A stretch of 64,000 nucleotides of DNA from Bin87 sp965220265 (GTDB lineage: Bacteria; Chloroflexota; Dehalococcoidia; Lucifugimonadales; UBA3495): assembly GCA_965220265.1 (NCBI GenBank), contig CBDCPM010000004.1, positions 3,038,001-3,102,000 on the forward strand. Reading direction: 5' to 3'. Below the pieces are notes generated by a model. It did not search any database. It saw nothing but the letters and a program-made list of their open reading frames with translations, and was not told the origin of the DNA. Positions within the stretch are counted from its first letter, which is position 1; each line of letters begins with the position of its first letter. A program made the translations under genes and the position numbers. Below, in pieces: positions 1-8,450 of this stretch.

Positions 1-409
1 TGCCGGCATTTCACGGCGCATTTAGGGCAACTGGTCTGCCTTTTGATGGCCTTGGCTCGGCAGTCGTTGCAGAGGCCGAGTCCCTTGCAGCGTTGACGGT
101 TCTCGGAAGCCGGTACGCGCTTGAGTTCCCTTTTCCCCCGAGTGAGGCGGGGCCTCCTGGGATTCCCGGCTGTCCTGCATTTGGCGGTGCCATCTCTGGC
201 TTTGCGTTTTCTGGGCCGCGTGATGCCAGGATTGGCCGAATTGGGGAGTATGAAGGCAACCTCAAACGCACCACCTATTGTACGTGTGTGCAGGGGTTAC
301 ACCCGCTCAGCGTCCCGCCTGACATGAGGTTGACGATTCTTTGTCGGGGCACTACGAAACCGCATTCCTGATCACGGCTCCACAAACCCCTGTTTATCAA
401 CCATTGGTG
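1..409. other. No recognisable gene
   Basis: Short open frames exist on both strands here but none resembles a family I know, and base composition gives no favoured frame. The right edge reads CCATTGGTG followed by CTAG. Almost the same nonamer precedes CTAG near 30020 (CCGTTGGTG) and its complement follows CTAG near 33188. This stretch may therefore end with the terminus of an unidentified mobile element. Confidence 0.4.
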
Positions 410-413
410 CTAG

Positions 414-621
414 TATTACAGTTGCACTTGAATTGAGGGCCTCTGAAAGAGTCTCTTGTAAGGGATTCCAAGGCTCGGGCTTGGTGCCACCGGCTCCACC
501 ACGGCTACTATATAGGCAGGTCAGCACTCTCATAAAGTAGTCACAGCAGCCTGCATGACAGCCGTCTAACTTCGGGCACGGTCAGCGACATGAGTCCTTC
601 CTACAAAGCGCGGCTGTAATA
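414..621 (-). mobile_element. MITE-1 copy 1 (IS701-derived, 208 bp)
   Basis: This is one of four 208-bp copies in the window (also 16889, 17635, 25883). The ends are near-perfect inverted repeats beginning TATTACAG, and a CTAG target duplication flanks it (410-413 and 622-625). Read on the minus strand, the internal sequence encodes a decayed but recognisable IS701 transposase C-terminus (TVPEVRRL near one side, WSRWHQAR further on in the best copies). It carries no complete gene, so it must be moved in trans. The right CTAG is also the left target site of the adjoining IS630 element. Confidence 0.85.
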
Positions 622-632
622 CTAGTACCGCG

Positions 633-1264
633 TCAGTGTGAAACCGAAGGATAGATACGGCGAAGCTTATGCCGGGCATTGGTGGTGGAGAATCTCCAGT
701 CGATGGTTGCCGCAGCCTGATTCCGCTCGGTCTCCAAGGCGGCAATCTCGCGTTTGAGGGCAGCCTCATCTTCAATGCGGCGATTCAAACATTGGTTGCT
801 GAAGACGCTGAACTCGATCTCCGCCATCCCTTCGGCAAGCTCAGGACAGGATTGAGCCAGCTCCCATGCTGGGGAGTATAGTGAAACTCCAGCCGTTGGA
901 TCACCCGTCTGGCCTCCTTGGGCTCGAAGGCCTCGTACAGGGAGGCGGGTCAGGGAGGCGGGTCTATGAGTGTTCAGGTTGTCCAGCACTACCCGGATCT
1001 TCTCCGCTTCCGGGTAAGCGGCATCCGCCAGCCAGCGCATCTGATGGGCGAAGTCGGTCATGGTGCGACGCGCGGTCACTGCCACGTGCCTCCAGCCCGC
1101 CAATGGCGCACAAGTCATGAATAAGTTCCGGGTCCCGTTGCGCTGGTACTCGTAATCAAACCGCTCCCGCCGTCCCGCCTTGGCCGGGATGGGAGACCGT
1201 TTCTCCGACACCAACTGCTTGGAAGTCTCATCTTGGAAGTCTCATCGAAACAGACTACGGGCCG
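633..1264 (-). pseudogene. IS630 transposase, C-terminal DDE half
   Basis: The minus-strand reading contains the IS630 DDE region: PVVCFDET, then GWRHVAVT, then VVLDNLNTH, then MAEIEFSVFSNQCLNRRI. It is damaged twice. A 14-bp tandem duplication just after the FDETS codons (around 1216-1243) shifts frame, and a 23-bp foreign segment at 828-850 sits between the SWLN and MAEIEF codons and shifts frame again. The N-terminal half of the same gene lies at 2987-3543 on the far side of the IS1380 insertion. Removing IS1380 and one copy of CTTGG joins the two halves in frame (YAEPDDPK then RPVVCF). Confidence 0.8.
828..850 (-). repeat. 23-bp insert in IS630-A transposase
   Basis: On the minus strand this reads CCTGTCCTGAGC followed by TTGCCGAAGGG. 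The same 23-bp unit, with two or three substitutions, sits at the identical codon boundary in IS630 copies C (18498-18520) and E (56027-56049) but is absent from copy D (near 21878). Because 23 is not a multiple of three it breaks the transposase frame in each case. Confidence 0.75.
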
Positions 1265-1269
1265 CTTGG

Positions 1270-2981
1270 CCCGAATCCACCGAAGGGATGCGTGGGGGCT
1301 GGCTACGCAAGGGAAGAGAAGCGTGGGTGATGGGACAGCAGTGCCCTGACGCCGCCGGATTCGAGCGGGTGAGGGTAGAGACAGCTATGCCAGGGGGATG
1401 CTGACGGCTCGCGAGTGGCCGCCGAGGGCGAGATCGTCGGGCAGATGGCAGCTGGAGACACGCGGTGCTCAGCCTGACGCGGGACGGTCAGGCGGTTGGA
1501 CGGTCTGGAGGAGAGGTCGGACGCCGAAGGCGGCGTCAGGAAGGGAGCGGCAGGGCGCGCAATCGCTCCAGGGCGCGACTGAACTGGTTCTCCCAGGGCC
1601 AGCCCTTGGGAAGGTGCAGGGTGAGGCGACGGGCCTTGCGGGTGATGCGTCCGGCCAGGGAGAAGAAGCGTCGCCGCAGGGTCTTGGTGGTAACCACCAG
1701 CTCGCCCAGGCCGATGCGCGCCGTCCAGCGGGCCAGATTGTGGGCCATGACCTGCACCGCCAGCCAGGCGGCGTTGGCGGGGAAGCGTCCCGAGGGAAGA
1801 TGATTGAGGCCCACGCCGTACTTCAGGTCGCGGATGGCGTTCTCGATCTCGGCATGGCGGCGGTGGTCGGCCTCCAGTTCCAGAGTGTCGCCCTCCCGGT
1901 CGGTGATGCAGGCGTGATAGCTGTAGTCGGTAAGCAGCGCCAGTTGGGAACCAGGCGCGGGCTGCACTCTGCGGACGATGAGCCGCGTTGGCGCGGCGTC
2001 GGGCTCATGCTGGAAGGGTGTGTATTCAGTCTCGGCCACGTCGGCGCCGCCGTCCATCCAGTAAGGGATGGGCGTCCAGTCCGTCTCGGGTATGGCCTCG
2101 ATGAGATTGCGCAGGCTTTGGTGCTGGCGGATGGTGATGGAGTAGCGGACGTCCATCTTGCGGCAGACGGCGACCATGGCGTGGGTGTAGAAGCCGCGGT
2201 CGGCGCGGACGGTGAGTTGTCCGGTGGCTCCGGCGTAGCGCACCCGGCCCACCGTCTCCCGCAGGAAGTGGTCCGCGCCCCGCGCGGTGTTGGCCCGACC
2301 CTGGCGCAGCCGCGCCATCAGCACGTCGCCGGTGTCCGCGGCCACGGCCAGCAGCGGGTGATAGCCCCGCTGGCCGGTGTAGCCATGGCGACGGGCGCCC
2401 TCCTTGCCCAGTCCGTAGGTCTCGCAGACGGTGGAGTCCAGGTCGATGGTCAACGGCGCATCGCCCGGGCCTCCACCGGCAGCCCAGGCCCGAGCCAGGA
2501 ACTCCCGGCTCACCCGATCCAGCTGGCGAACATGACCCCACCGGAAACTGCGTAGAAAGGTCCCCAGGGTGGACGGCGCTTTGACCACGCAGCCGATGGC
2601 GCTGGCCGTCCGGCCGGTGCGCAACACGTCGGCGTCGTCAATGCAGTCGCCGCCGGCCAGCGCCGACGCCACCAGGGTCAGCAGCTTGTCCCCCGGGTTG
2701 GCTCGACCCGGCGCATCTCCCAGGTCAACGTGGCGGTCCACCAGCTCACCCAGACCCAGATGGTGGGCCAGGGTGACCGGCAGGAGCAGTCCGGCATTGG
2801 CCACCAGACGGTGATCATCGAAGGCGACGTGGATGCGGTCGGGGCTGCCCAGTGGTAGCATCTAACAGGTGCTCCTCGTTTCGGGTCGGTTTCTTGTTTC
2901 AAAAACCATTATCCCCGAAGCCGGGAGCACTTTCTCATCCCCTCAGCACGCCGCCACATTCATCCTTTCGGTGGATTGGGG
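1270..2981 (-). mobile_element. IS1380-family element, copy 1 (1712 bp)
   Basis: Inverted ends CCCGAATCCACCG (left) and CGGTGGATTGGGG (right) are flanked by a 5-bp direct duplication CTTGG (1265-1269 and 2982-2986). The element sits inside the IS630-A transposase gene. Copy 3 at 26417-28128 has exactly the same length. The single transposase gene appears intact, so this copy may still be active or recently so. Confidence 0.92.
1536..2861 (-). CDS. IS1380-family transposase
   Basis: This 441-residue DDE transposase is full length and uninterrupted. The first catalytic aspartate is in TIDLDSTVCETYG, the second in VRADRGFY, and the glutamate in EIENAIRDLKYG, the usual IS1380 layout. The start is the ATG of MLPLGSPDRIHV, which is matched by the start of copy 3 and gives the same protein length. 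It would cut and paste its own element and could act in trans on the copies at 24148 and 26417. Copies 1 and 3 are closely similar; copy 2 is more divergent and four residues longer. Confidence 0.93.
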   Translation of the reverse strand: MLPLGSPDRIHVAFDDHRLVANAGLLLPVTLAHHLGLGELVDRHVDLGDAPGRANPGDKLLTLVASALAGGDCIDDADVLRTGRTASAIGCVVKAPSTLGTFLRSFRWGHVRQLDRVSREFLARAWAAGGGPGDAPLTIDLDSTVCETYGLGKEGARRHGYTGQRGYHPLLAVAADTGDVLMARLRQGRANTARGADHFLRETVGRVRYAGATGQLTVRADRGFYTHAMVAVCRKMDVRYSITIRQHQSLRNLIEAIPETDWTPIPYWMDGGADVAETEYTPFQHEPDAAPTRLIVRRVQPAPGSQLALLTDYSYHACITDREGDTLELEADHRRHAEIENAIRDLKYGVGLNHLPSGRFPANAAWLAVQVMAHNLARWTARIGLGELVVTTKTLRRRFFSLAGRITRKARRLTLHLPKGWPWENQFSRALERLRALPLPS

Positions 2982-2986
2982 CTTGG

Positions 2987-3543
2987 GGTCATCGGGTTCC
3001 GCATAGCGGTCCAGCACGTCCTCCATGCGGGCTACGAACTCGGCGCTCACCTTGGGGATGCACCACTCCTTCTTCCGCCACGGCTTGAGCTTCCGCCACG
3101 GCTTGAGTTCGTTTTTTCAACACCTGCCTGACCGTCTCCCGGGAGCTGGAGCCGGTCAACTCCAGCTTCACCACTTGGTCGACAAGCAATCGCAACGTCC
3201 AGCGAGTGTGCCCTTCCGGGGCCGCGCTGCAGGCCACGGCCACCAGGTGGGCTTCCTGCTTGCCATCAAGTTTACGCCGTTGTCCCGGCCGCGGCAGATC
3301 ATTGAGGGCGCGTTCCAACCCGCCTGCTACGCAGCGCTGCCGCACCCGGCCGACCGTGGAGGGGCCGACCATCAAGGCTTCCGCCACCTGCTGGTCGGTA
3401 AAGCCTTCAGCGGCTTTACACAAAATCAAAGCCCGCTTCACTTTACGCCCCGAGGACTTGCCGCGCCGGGTGACACCCCACAAATGTTCCCGCTCATCCT
3501 GGGTCAAGTTCACTCGATATAACTTGGCAGGCATTCCCCACAC
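2987..3543 (-). pseudogene. IS630 transposase, N-terminal half
   Basis: The minus strand encodes the helix-turn-helix region of an IS630 transposase: a RALILCKAAEGFTDQQVAEAL segment in two parts, then STVGRVRQRCV, then HTRWTLRLLVDQVV. After the LKK codons there is a run of six A on the coding strand (near 3113-3118), and the remaining transposase sequence (KNELKPWRK, then EFVARMEDVLDRYAEP) continues in the +1 frame. A 17-18-bp tandem duplication of the KPWRK coding segment lies at about 3069-3104. The gene is cut at 2987 by the IS1380 insertion. Confidence 0.8.
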
Positions 3544-3615
3544 ACTCCACTATGAAAGAATGCCTCAATTATATCAATTCTTATATTTGTCAAAAACAAC
3601 TGGACGCGGTACTAG

Positions 3616-3813
3616 TTTGATAAAAGGTTGCTAATGTCATGAGGTTCCTGCGACCTGTGTCAATGGCGTCGGCAAAACGTACGACTGTGGCGTAGTAAAA
3701 CCATACCACCAGTAGGATGCGTGACGCCTCTGACCAGACTGGGAACAGGGTTGACCGGGGAACCGAGGGGGGCTGGCGTTGGCGGTGTCCTACGCTTCGG
3801 TCGGTTGGTCCTG
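3616..3813. other. Short intergenic stretch with a 30-bp repeat
   Basis: No gene is recognisable. Positions 3697-3726 recur with one mismatch at 33294-33323 (core TACCACCAGTAGGATGCGTG). The flanks of the two copies are unrelated, so the shared segment is probably the edge of an unidentified mobile or repeated element. Confidence 0.4.
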
Positions 3814-4534
3814 TTACCGCGCGGCGGCGTTCTGCCGACTGTCCTTCAGACGGTAGCTGTCGCCGTTCATCTCGAGGATATGCACGTGGTGGGTGAGACG
3901 GTCCAGCAGCGCACCGGTAAGCCGTTCTGATCCGAAGACCTCGGTCCACTCGTCGAAGGGCAGGTTGGTGGTGACCAGGATGGAGCCGCGCTCGTAGCGT
4001 TGGCTGAAGACCTCGAAGCCCAGTTCGTCGATGATGAGCAGTTTGAGCCGGGCCAGTTGCCGCTGCAGGTTGAGCAGTCTGCGGTCATCTCGGGCCTCCA
4101 TGAGATCGTGGACCAGCGCCGCGGCGGTGGTGGAACCCACCGACATGCCCCGCTGACAGGCGGCCAAGCCCAGTCCCAAGGCCATGTGGGCTTGCCGGCA
4201 CCGTTGTTGCCGATGGCGATGACGTTCTCACGGCGCTCGACGTACTCACACCGGGCCAGTTGTATGACCAGAGCCTTGTTCACCGAGGGGATGGCCAGGA
4301 AGTCGAAGGTGTCCAGGCTCTTCGTGGCAGGGAAGCCGGCGGCCTTGATCCGGCGCTGGACCATGCGCCGGTGGTGGTCGATGAGTTCCAGTTCGGCGAG
4401 GCGCAGCAGGCAGTCGGGATGCTCGGTACCTTCGGCGGCGCACTGGGCGGCCAGCTTGCGGTACTCTCTCAGGAAGGTGGGCAGTTCAGCTCCTCGAGGT
4501 GTTGCTCCAGGAGCAGCCTGGAACCATTACTCAT
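3814..4534 (-). pseudogene. IS21-family helper ATPase IstB, frameshifted
   Basis: IstB is the AAA+ helper of IS21 transposition. Starting at 4534 the frame reads MSNGSRLLLEQHLEELN, where one base appears lost, then KSLDTFDFLAIPSVNKALV, then a Walker A region IGNNGAGK. At that point the frame shifts again and continues as MALGLGLAACQRG, the Walker B LLIIDELGF, and ITTN-like VTTNLPFDEW, ending near 3814. Two frameshifts make it non-functional. Its ATG overlaps the stop codon of the upstream istA remnant as ATGA, the normal coupling of istA and istB. Confidence 0.82.
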
Positions 4535-4630
4535 GCCGCCGTTCCCGACAGCAGGGTCATGTAGTCCCAGGAGCGGATGATCTTTACACTGATCCGCGGC
4601 GGGTAGGGATAGAGGTCCAGATCCAGTCGA
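4531..4630 (-). pseudogene. IS21 transposase IstA, 3' remnant
   Basis: About 33 codons of the IstA C-terminus survive: LYPYPPRISV then IRSWDYMTLLSG, ending in TGA that overlaps the istB start. The rest of istA is missing and no IS21 terminus is visible beyond 4650, so the element was truncated by deletion. Confidence 0.6.
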
Positions 4631-4654
4631 GGCGGCCTTCATTCAACAACTAAC

Positions 4655-5090
4655 GCCATCTTGCCTCTCCTTAAACCGGCACTGCATTGAACAACCGCGC
4701 CTATATCCCGCACTACAGCGATCGGCTAAAATATTCCGAAGCGGCTACGGTTGCAACCATACACAAAGTCCCGGAGCCATGGCCCCAAGGAACAGGCACC
4801 TGCAGCGCCGAGACGCCGTCTGGACTCTCCTACCTTGGTTGGATCCCTCCAGGATCATGGGTCGGTGCTCCGCTGGGACCGCCCCGTCAACTAATCCTCA
4901 ACCCCACCCACTGGTCCAAAGCCCGCCGCAGTGAGCAAGGACGCTGGCTAAGAAACTATCTCAAAACCCGCCATGCTCTCCAAAAGTCCGATCGCAGACA
5001 CGGTAAGTCGTGGATTCCCGCCTGCGCGCCAATGGCGGGTTGGGCGGGCCGCCGGTTTTGAGATTGTTTCAAAACACAAACTGGAGTTAA
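4655..5090. other. Non-coding stretch with a REP-like repeat at its end
   Basis: No supported gene. Positions 5012-5070 contain a segment rich in GGATTCCCGCCTGCGCG and ending in TTTTGAGATTGTTTC; a diverged copy in the same orientation lies at 6315-6373. The two copies flank the decarboxylase gene and the hydrolase remnant as a 1.3-kb direct-repeat pair. Confidence 0.45.
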
Positions 5091-5093
5091 GCA

Positions 5094-5870
5094 ATGAACA
5101 AGCGTGAGGAACTCAGGCGCAAGGGTAATGAGATACGGGAGCGCCTGCAACACGGCACTTACCCGGTGCGGGAGAGGCCCAGGGCGGTGGCTGGCATCCC
5201 CGGCCTGAGAAACTATACCGCGGAGGCTATCTTCGGCGCGGTGTGGGCCCGTCCTGGCCTGGACATCCGCTACAGGATGCTAGCGACCCTGTCCGTCCTG
5301 TCCTCGCTCCAGCGCCTTTCGCAGTTTCAGACCTACGTCCACAGCGCGCTGAATATGGGATTGGGGGCGGAGGAGATCCAGGAAGTACCAATCCATTGTT
5401 CCCTCTACGCCGGCTTCCCTTCGGCGGTAAACTCCCTGGAACTGGTGCACGAGGCCTTCCGTGAGAGAGGCATCGAGGTGCCGCAGACAGAGGTGCCTGA
5501 GCTCAGCCTTGAGGAGATGGAGGCCCGAGGGCGCGAGCTACGGGAACAGCTCTTCGGCGTTCAGGGACAGGAGGGTTACGCCAGCGCGTTGGTGGACCTT
5601 GCGCCGGACCTGCGAGTGCTCACCTACCAGTACGCGTTTGGGGAGATCTTCTTCCGCCCCGGTCTGGACCTGAAATCCAGAGTGGTGTGCACCACGGCCG
5701 CGCTCACGGCGCTGAAGGCCGATGGCCAGTTGCGGAACCTCCTGCGGGCCGGCCTTCGGGTGGGCCTCTCCAAGGAGGAAATGGTGGAGGTGCTGATCCA
5801 GACCGGAGGATACGCGGGCTATCCGGCGGCGTTGAACGCCATCTCCATAGCGGCCGAGGTCTGGAGTTGA
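5094..5870 (+). CDS. Carboxymuconolactone decarboxylase family protein, two domains
   Basis: The protein of 258 residues has two tandem CMD/AhpD-like helical domains. Domain one is about residues 40-125 (AIFGAVWARPGLDIRYRMLATLSVL, written here in parts: AIFGAVWARPGL, then RYRMLATLSVL; ends YAGFPSAVNSLE). Domain two is about 155-255 and repeats the pattern (FGEIFFRPGLDLKSR, then TGGYAGYPAALNA). No CxxC pair is visible, so an AhpD-type peroxidase role is unlikely; a decarboxylase or lactone-handling role is possible. The ATG follows GGAG at a good distance (CTGGAGTTAAGCA). Nothing downstream forms an operon with it. Confidence 0.85.
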   Translation: MNKREELRRKGNEIRERLQHGTYPVRERPRAVAGIPGLRNYTAEAIFGAVWARPGLDIRYRMLATLSVLSSLQRLSQFQTYVHSALNMGLGAEEIQEVPIHCSLYAGFPSAVNSLELVHEAFRERGIEVPQTEVPELSLEEMEARGRELREQLFGVQGQEGYASALVDLAPDLRVLTYQYAFGEIFFRPGLDLKSRVVCTTAALTALKADGQLRNLLRAGLRVGLSKEEMVEVLIQTGGYAGYPAALNAISIAAEVWS

Positions 5871-6000
5871 GCCAACGACGGCCCCGTCGATGCTGTAGCT
5901 GTGGTCCGTACGACGGCGATTGCCGCATAGGTCGAGAGGACAATGCCGGCGCAGCCCCCTCGCGAACCCATCACATACGCGCGGCTCGGGGCCATCAGAG

Positions 6001-6200
6001 TACCTCCTTGGTCCTTTCGGGAGAGGCGGGCCTTCTGTCTCCCCCGGCTCTGATGAGGCTGCTGGCAGACCAAATTCCCACCTCCAGGTACGTTTCCCTG
6101 GGGGATGTCGGGCATTCCGGATTCTGGGAACGGCCCCAGGTCTGGAACGGGGTGGTGCTGGAGTTCCTTGAGCGGAACCAGGAAACGATTTCAGAGCGGG
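6001..6200 (+). pseudogene. Alpha/beta hydrolase, 3' remnant
   Basis: An open frame carries the last part of an alpha/beta hydrolase: SGEAGLLSPPALMRLLAD, then PTSRYVSLGDVGHSGFWE with the catalytic-histidine loop (VGHSGF), then a final helix WNGVVLEFLERNQ. The nucleophile region is absent and there is no start or ribosome-binding site, so this is a truncated relic. The frame runs on to 6295 through unrelated sequence. Confidence 0.6.
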
Positions 6201-6314
6201 ATGTATCCGGTGGCGTCTGCAATTTGAAGGTTAAGGACAGTGGATTCCCTCTGCACGGGAATTGCGGATGGCCTCTGGGCCACGTATGTGTATGAAAAAA
6301 GACAGGGGGAGTCT

Positions 6315-6373
6315 GGATTCCGGGCTGCGCGGGAATGACGGGCTAGGCGGGCCACCTGTTTTGAGATAGTTTC
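6315..6373 (+). repeat. REP-like repeat, second copy
   Basis: It resembles 5012-5070: GGATTCC, a CTGCGCGGGAATGAC core, GGCGGGCC, then TTTTGAGATAGTTTC. The internal GGATTCC...GGGAATGAC part is a short imperfect palindrome of a type common in intergenic regions of many bacteria. Confidence 0.5.
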
Positions 6374-6489
6374 TAAGCCGTGAAGATACGTAAACTATCG
6401 GTCCTGAGTTGGTGGAAGGACGAACTGATTACATCAATGCAGCAGGTCGTGCTGAACCTCTTCCCCATTCCGTCTAGGAGGATACCCCT

Positions 6490-7356
6490 ATGCCCGAAGC
6501 CAGGTTGACCGTCGGCAACGTGGAAATCCTTTCCCTGAACGACAACGAGGCCACGCTGCCCCTTAGCGATGTCTTTCCCGAGGTTCCCGCCGAGGCGTGG
6601 CCTCCCTACCAGGAGCGCTATCCCAGCGGCTTCAGCGGCGATCACCTGCTGGCCCACTTCGAGTGTTACCTCATTCGCTCCGAAGGCCAGACCATCCTTG
6701 TGGACACCGGGATTGGGGGTGCGGCCACTAACCCAAACTCAATTGAGGCCATGGTCGGTGGCGCCGAAGGCCGCCTCCTGCAGGAATTGGAAGCGGCCGG
6801 CGTCAGCCCTGCCGACGTCAACACTGTCTTCTTCAGCCACCTTCACTTCGACCACGTCGGCTGGAACGTCACCCACGAACCCGGCGCCCCAGCGCGCGCT
6901 ACCTTTCCGAACGCCCGCTACGTGGCACACCGTGACGACTGGGAGGTCTTCCAACGTCCGGAGGTCATGGAACTCTTCCCGCCCCACTGGGACCAGACCC
7001 TTGGCCCCCTTCAGGACCTCGGCGTGCTGGACTTGCTGGACGGCGAGCGCCCGCTGACCAATGAAATCACCGCCATCCCCACCCCCGGCCATACCCCCGG
7101 GTCCATGAGCCTCGTCATCGTATCCAGCGGACAGCGAGCCTACATCCTCGGCGACGTTTTCCACGGCCCGGCCCAAATCACCGAAACCCACTGGAAGTTC
7201 AGCTTTGACATGGATGCCGACCAAGGAGTGGCCACCCGCACCGCCATCGTCGAGCGCGCCGAGTCCGAGGACGCCATCATGGCCATCTGCCACCACGGTG
7301 GTTTCGGCCGCGTAGTCCGCGCTGAGGGTCGCCGCTACTGGCAGCTAGTCTCCTAG
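6490..7356 (+). CDS. MBL-fold metallo-hydrolase
   Basis: The 288-residue protein is a complete metallo-beta-lactamase-fold hydrolase. The zinc-binding motif HLHFDH is at residues 117-122, the third histidine is in TPGHTPGS (His201), the bridging aspartate is in ILGDVF (Asp222), and the last histidine is probably in ICHHGG near 271. The arrangement is typical of the AHL-lactonase-like and quinolone-signal-lactonase-like group; the substrate cannot be read from sequence. No signal peptide is seen. AGGAGG at 6476-6481 is well placed before the ATG. The stop codon TAG is part of the CTAG target site into which MITE-2 inserted, so the gene survived the insertion untouched. Confidence 0.9.
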   Translation: MPEARLTVGNVEILSLNDNEATLPLSDVFPEVPAEAWPPYQERYPSGFSGDHLLAHFECYLIRSEGQTILVDTGIGGAATNPNSIEAMVGGAEGRLLQELEAAGVSPADVNTVFFSHLHFDHVGWNVTHEPGAPARATFPNARYVAHRDDWEVFQRPEVMELFPPHWDQTLGPLQDLGVLDLLDGERPLTNEITAIPTPGHTPGSMSLVIVSSGQRAYILGDVFHGPAQITETHWKFSFDMDADQGVATRTAIVERAESEDAIMAICHHGGFGRVVRAEGRRYWQLVS

Positions 7357-7492
7357 TATTACAACGACGCATTTACGATGGGACGCTTGCCGCTGGCCTA
7401 TTCCCTTCGCAAATGTACGTCGTACAAATGTCGCAACAGTACTTGCGCCACGAAGCTTTCCCGAAGCAGCACGTCAAGCCGTCGTTGTAATA
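7357..7492. mobile_element. MITE-2 copy 1 (136 bp)
   Basis: Inverted ends TATTACAACGACG and CGTCGTTGTAATA enclose 136 bp with no coding capacity. A second copy of exactly 136 bp is at 36172-36307. Flanks here are CTAG on the left and CTAA on the right, both matching the YTAR consensus of IS701 and some IS5 elements; the second copy has CTAA on both sides. The first bases (TATTACA) match those of MITE-1 and IS701 in this window. Confidence 0.75.
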
Positions 7493-7645
7493 CTAAACTA
7501 AAGCCAAGGTGAAATGCGCAGATGGTGGGGTGTCAAACGATGGAGCCGGGTCGTTCCCCAAGTACGGATGAGAAGGATTCACGGGCTTAACCCAGCTGAT
7601 CAACATCGCCACTTAAATGTACATCCCACCTTGGCTTTAGTTTAG
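7493..7645. mobile_element. MITE-3, palindromic-ended element
   Basis: A perfect 19-bp inverted repeat (CTAAACTAAAGCCAAGGTG at 7493-7511 and its complement at 7627-7645) encloses about 115 bp with no gene. Its outer bases coincide with the YTAR sites of the neighbouring MITE-2 and IS5-type element. Only one copy is present in the window, so the family cannot be confirmed from here. Confidence 0.6.
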
Positions 7646-8450
7646 GGCGTGTTGACATTTGATTATAATGGCGGCATGGGAAACGTCAGACTATCACCAA
7701 ACCAGTGGACCAGGATTCTCCAGTTCTTGCGTAGTCGTACCGACTTGTACGTTGGTCAGGAAGCGGAATGCCAGCGTTTCATCGAGGCGGTGCTGTGGGT
7801 GAACCGTTCCGGCGCCCAGTGGCGGCTCCTCCCGTCCGAGTATGGCAACTGGAACAGTGTGTACAAAAGGTTCGCCCGCTGGGCCGACCGGGGTATCTGG
7901 GAACTGATGCATCAGCATTTCGCCGACGACCCGGATCTGGAATGCCTCATCATCGACAGCACCGTGGTTCGGGCCCATCCCTGCGCCGCCGGAGCGCCCC
8001 CCAAAAAGGTGGCCAGGCAGCCCAGGCCCTGGGTCGGAGCCGTGGCGGGTTTAGCACTAAGGTCCACGTGAGCGTGGATGCCTTGGGTAATCCCTTGCGG
8101 TTCATCCTGACTGGGGGACAACAGCATGACATCACTCAGGCCGATGCTCTGATCGCCGATTATGCCGGAGAGTACGTGATTGCCGACAAGGGGTATGATG
8201 CCCAGGAGTTTCGTCAGCATATCCTGGAACGGGGCCTGCGTCCGGTCATACCGCCACGCTCCAACCGGAAGGAACCCCAAGCCTACGATGCTTACCTGTA
8301 CCGGGAGCGCCACTTGGTGGAATGCTTCATCAACAAGATAAAGCACTATCGCCGGGTATTTTCCCGGTTTGAGAAACTGGACACCAGATACTTGGGGTTC
8401 CTTCAATTTACTGCTGCCCTCATTTGGTTACGGTGAAATGTCAACAGAAC
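7646..8450 (+). mobile_element. IS5-family (IS427-like) element G1 (805 bp)
   Basis: The inverted ends contain GTGTTGACATTT and AAATGTCAAC. An almost identical 805-bp copy is at 30033-30837, and a related 810-bp copy in reverse orientation is at 20054-20863. Flanking sites are TTAG on the left and CTAG on the right, both YTAR. The near identity of G1 and G2 suggests recent movement or exchange. Confidence 0.88.
7676..8436 (+). CDS. IS5-family transposase, two frames joined by -1 frameshift
   Basis: The first frame (7676-8071) encodes the N-terminus with the first catalytic aspartate in LIIDSTVVRAH. The second, -1 frame continues with KGGQAAQALGRSRGGFSTK, the second aspartate in VIADKGYDAQ, and the glutamate in LVECFINKIKHYRR, ending 8436. 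The switch is at the C6A5GG run (7996-8008). Copy G2 has the same run and the diverged copy G3 has a similar switch in the same place, so this is the programmed frameshift known for two-ORF IS5 elements and not damage. The ATG chosen gives MGNVRLSPNQW. Confidence 0.85.

Larger units (their letters stand above)
625..3612 (-). mobile_element. IS630-family element A, split by IS1380
   Basis: The ends GTACCGCGTC (625) and GACGCGGTAC (3603-3612) are inverted repeats flanked by TA, the duplication typical of IS630. Without the nested IS1380 element at 1270-2981 and its 5-bp duplication the element would be about 1.27 kb, a normal IS630 size. The left TA lies inside the CTAG that closes MITE-1 copy 1, so IS630 landed on the edge of the MITE or the reverse. 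The transposase inside is dead. Confidence 0.8.

Noticed and set aside
1398..2555. 385-codon plus-strand frame opposite the IS1380 transposase; similar long frames oppose copies 2 and 3
   Set aside because: Antisense shadow of a high-GC gene; no family resemblance and no ribosome-binding site. The transposase on the other strand has all catalytic motifs.
5012..6373. Direct repeats flanking the decarboxylase region as a composite transposon
   Set aside because: The repeats are short REP-like sequences without transposase; more likely independent intergenic repeats.
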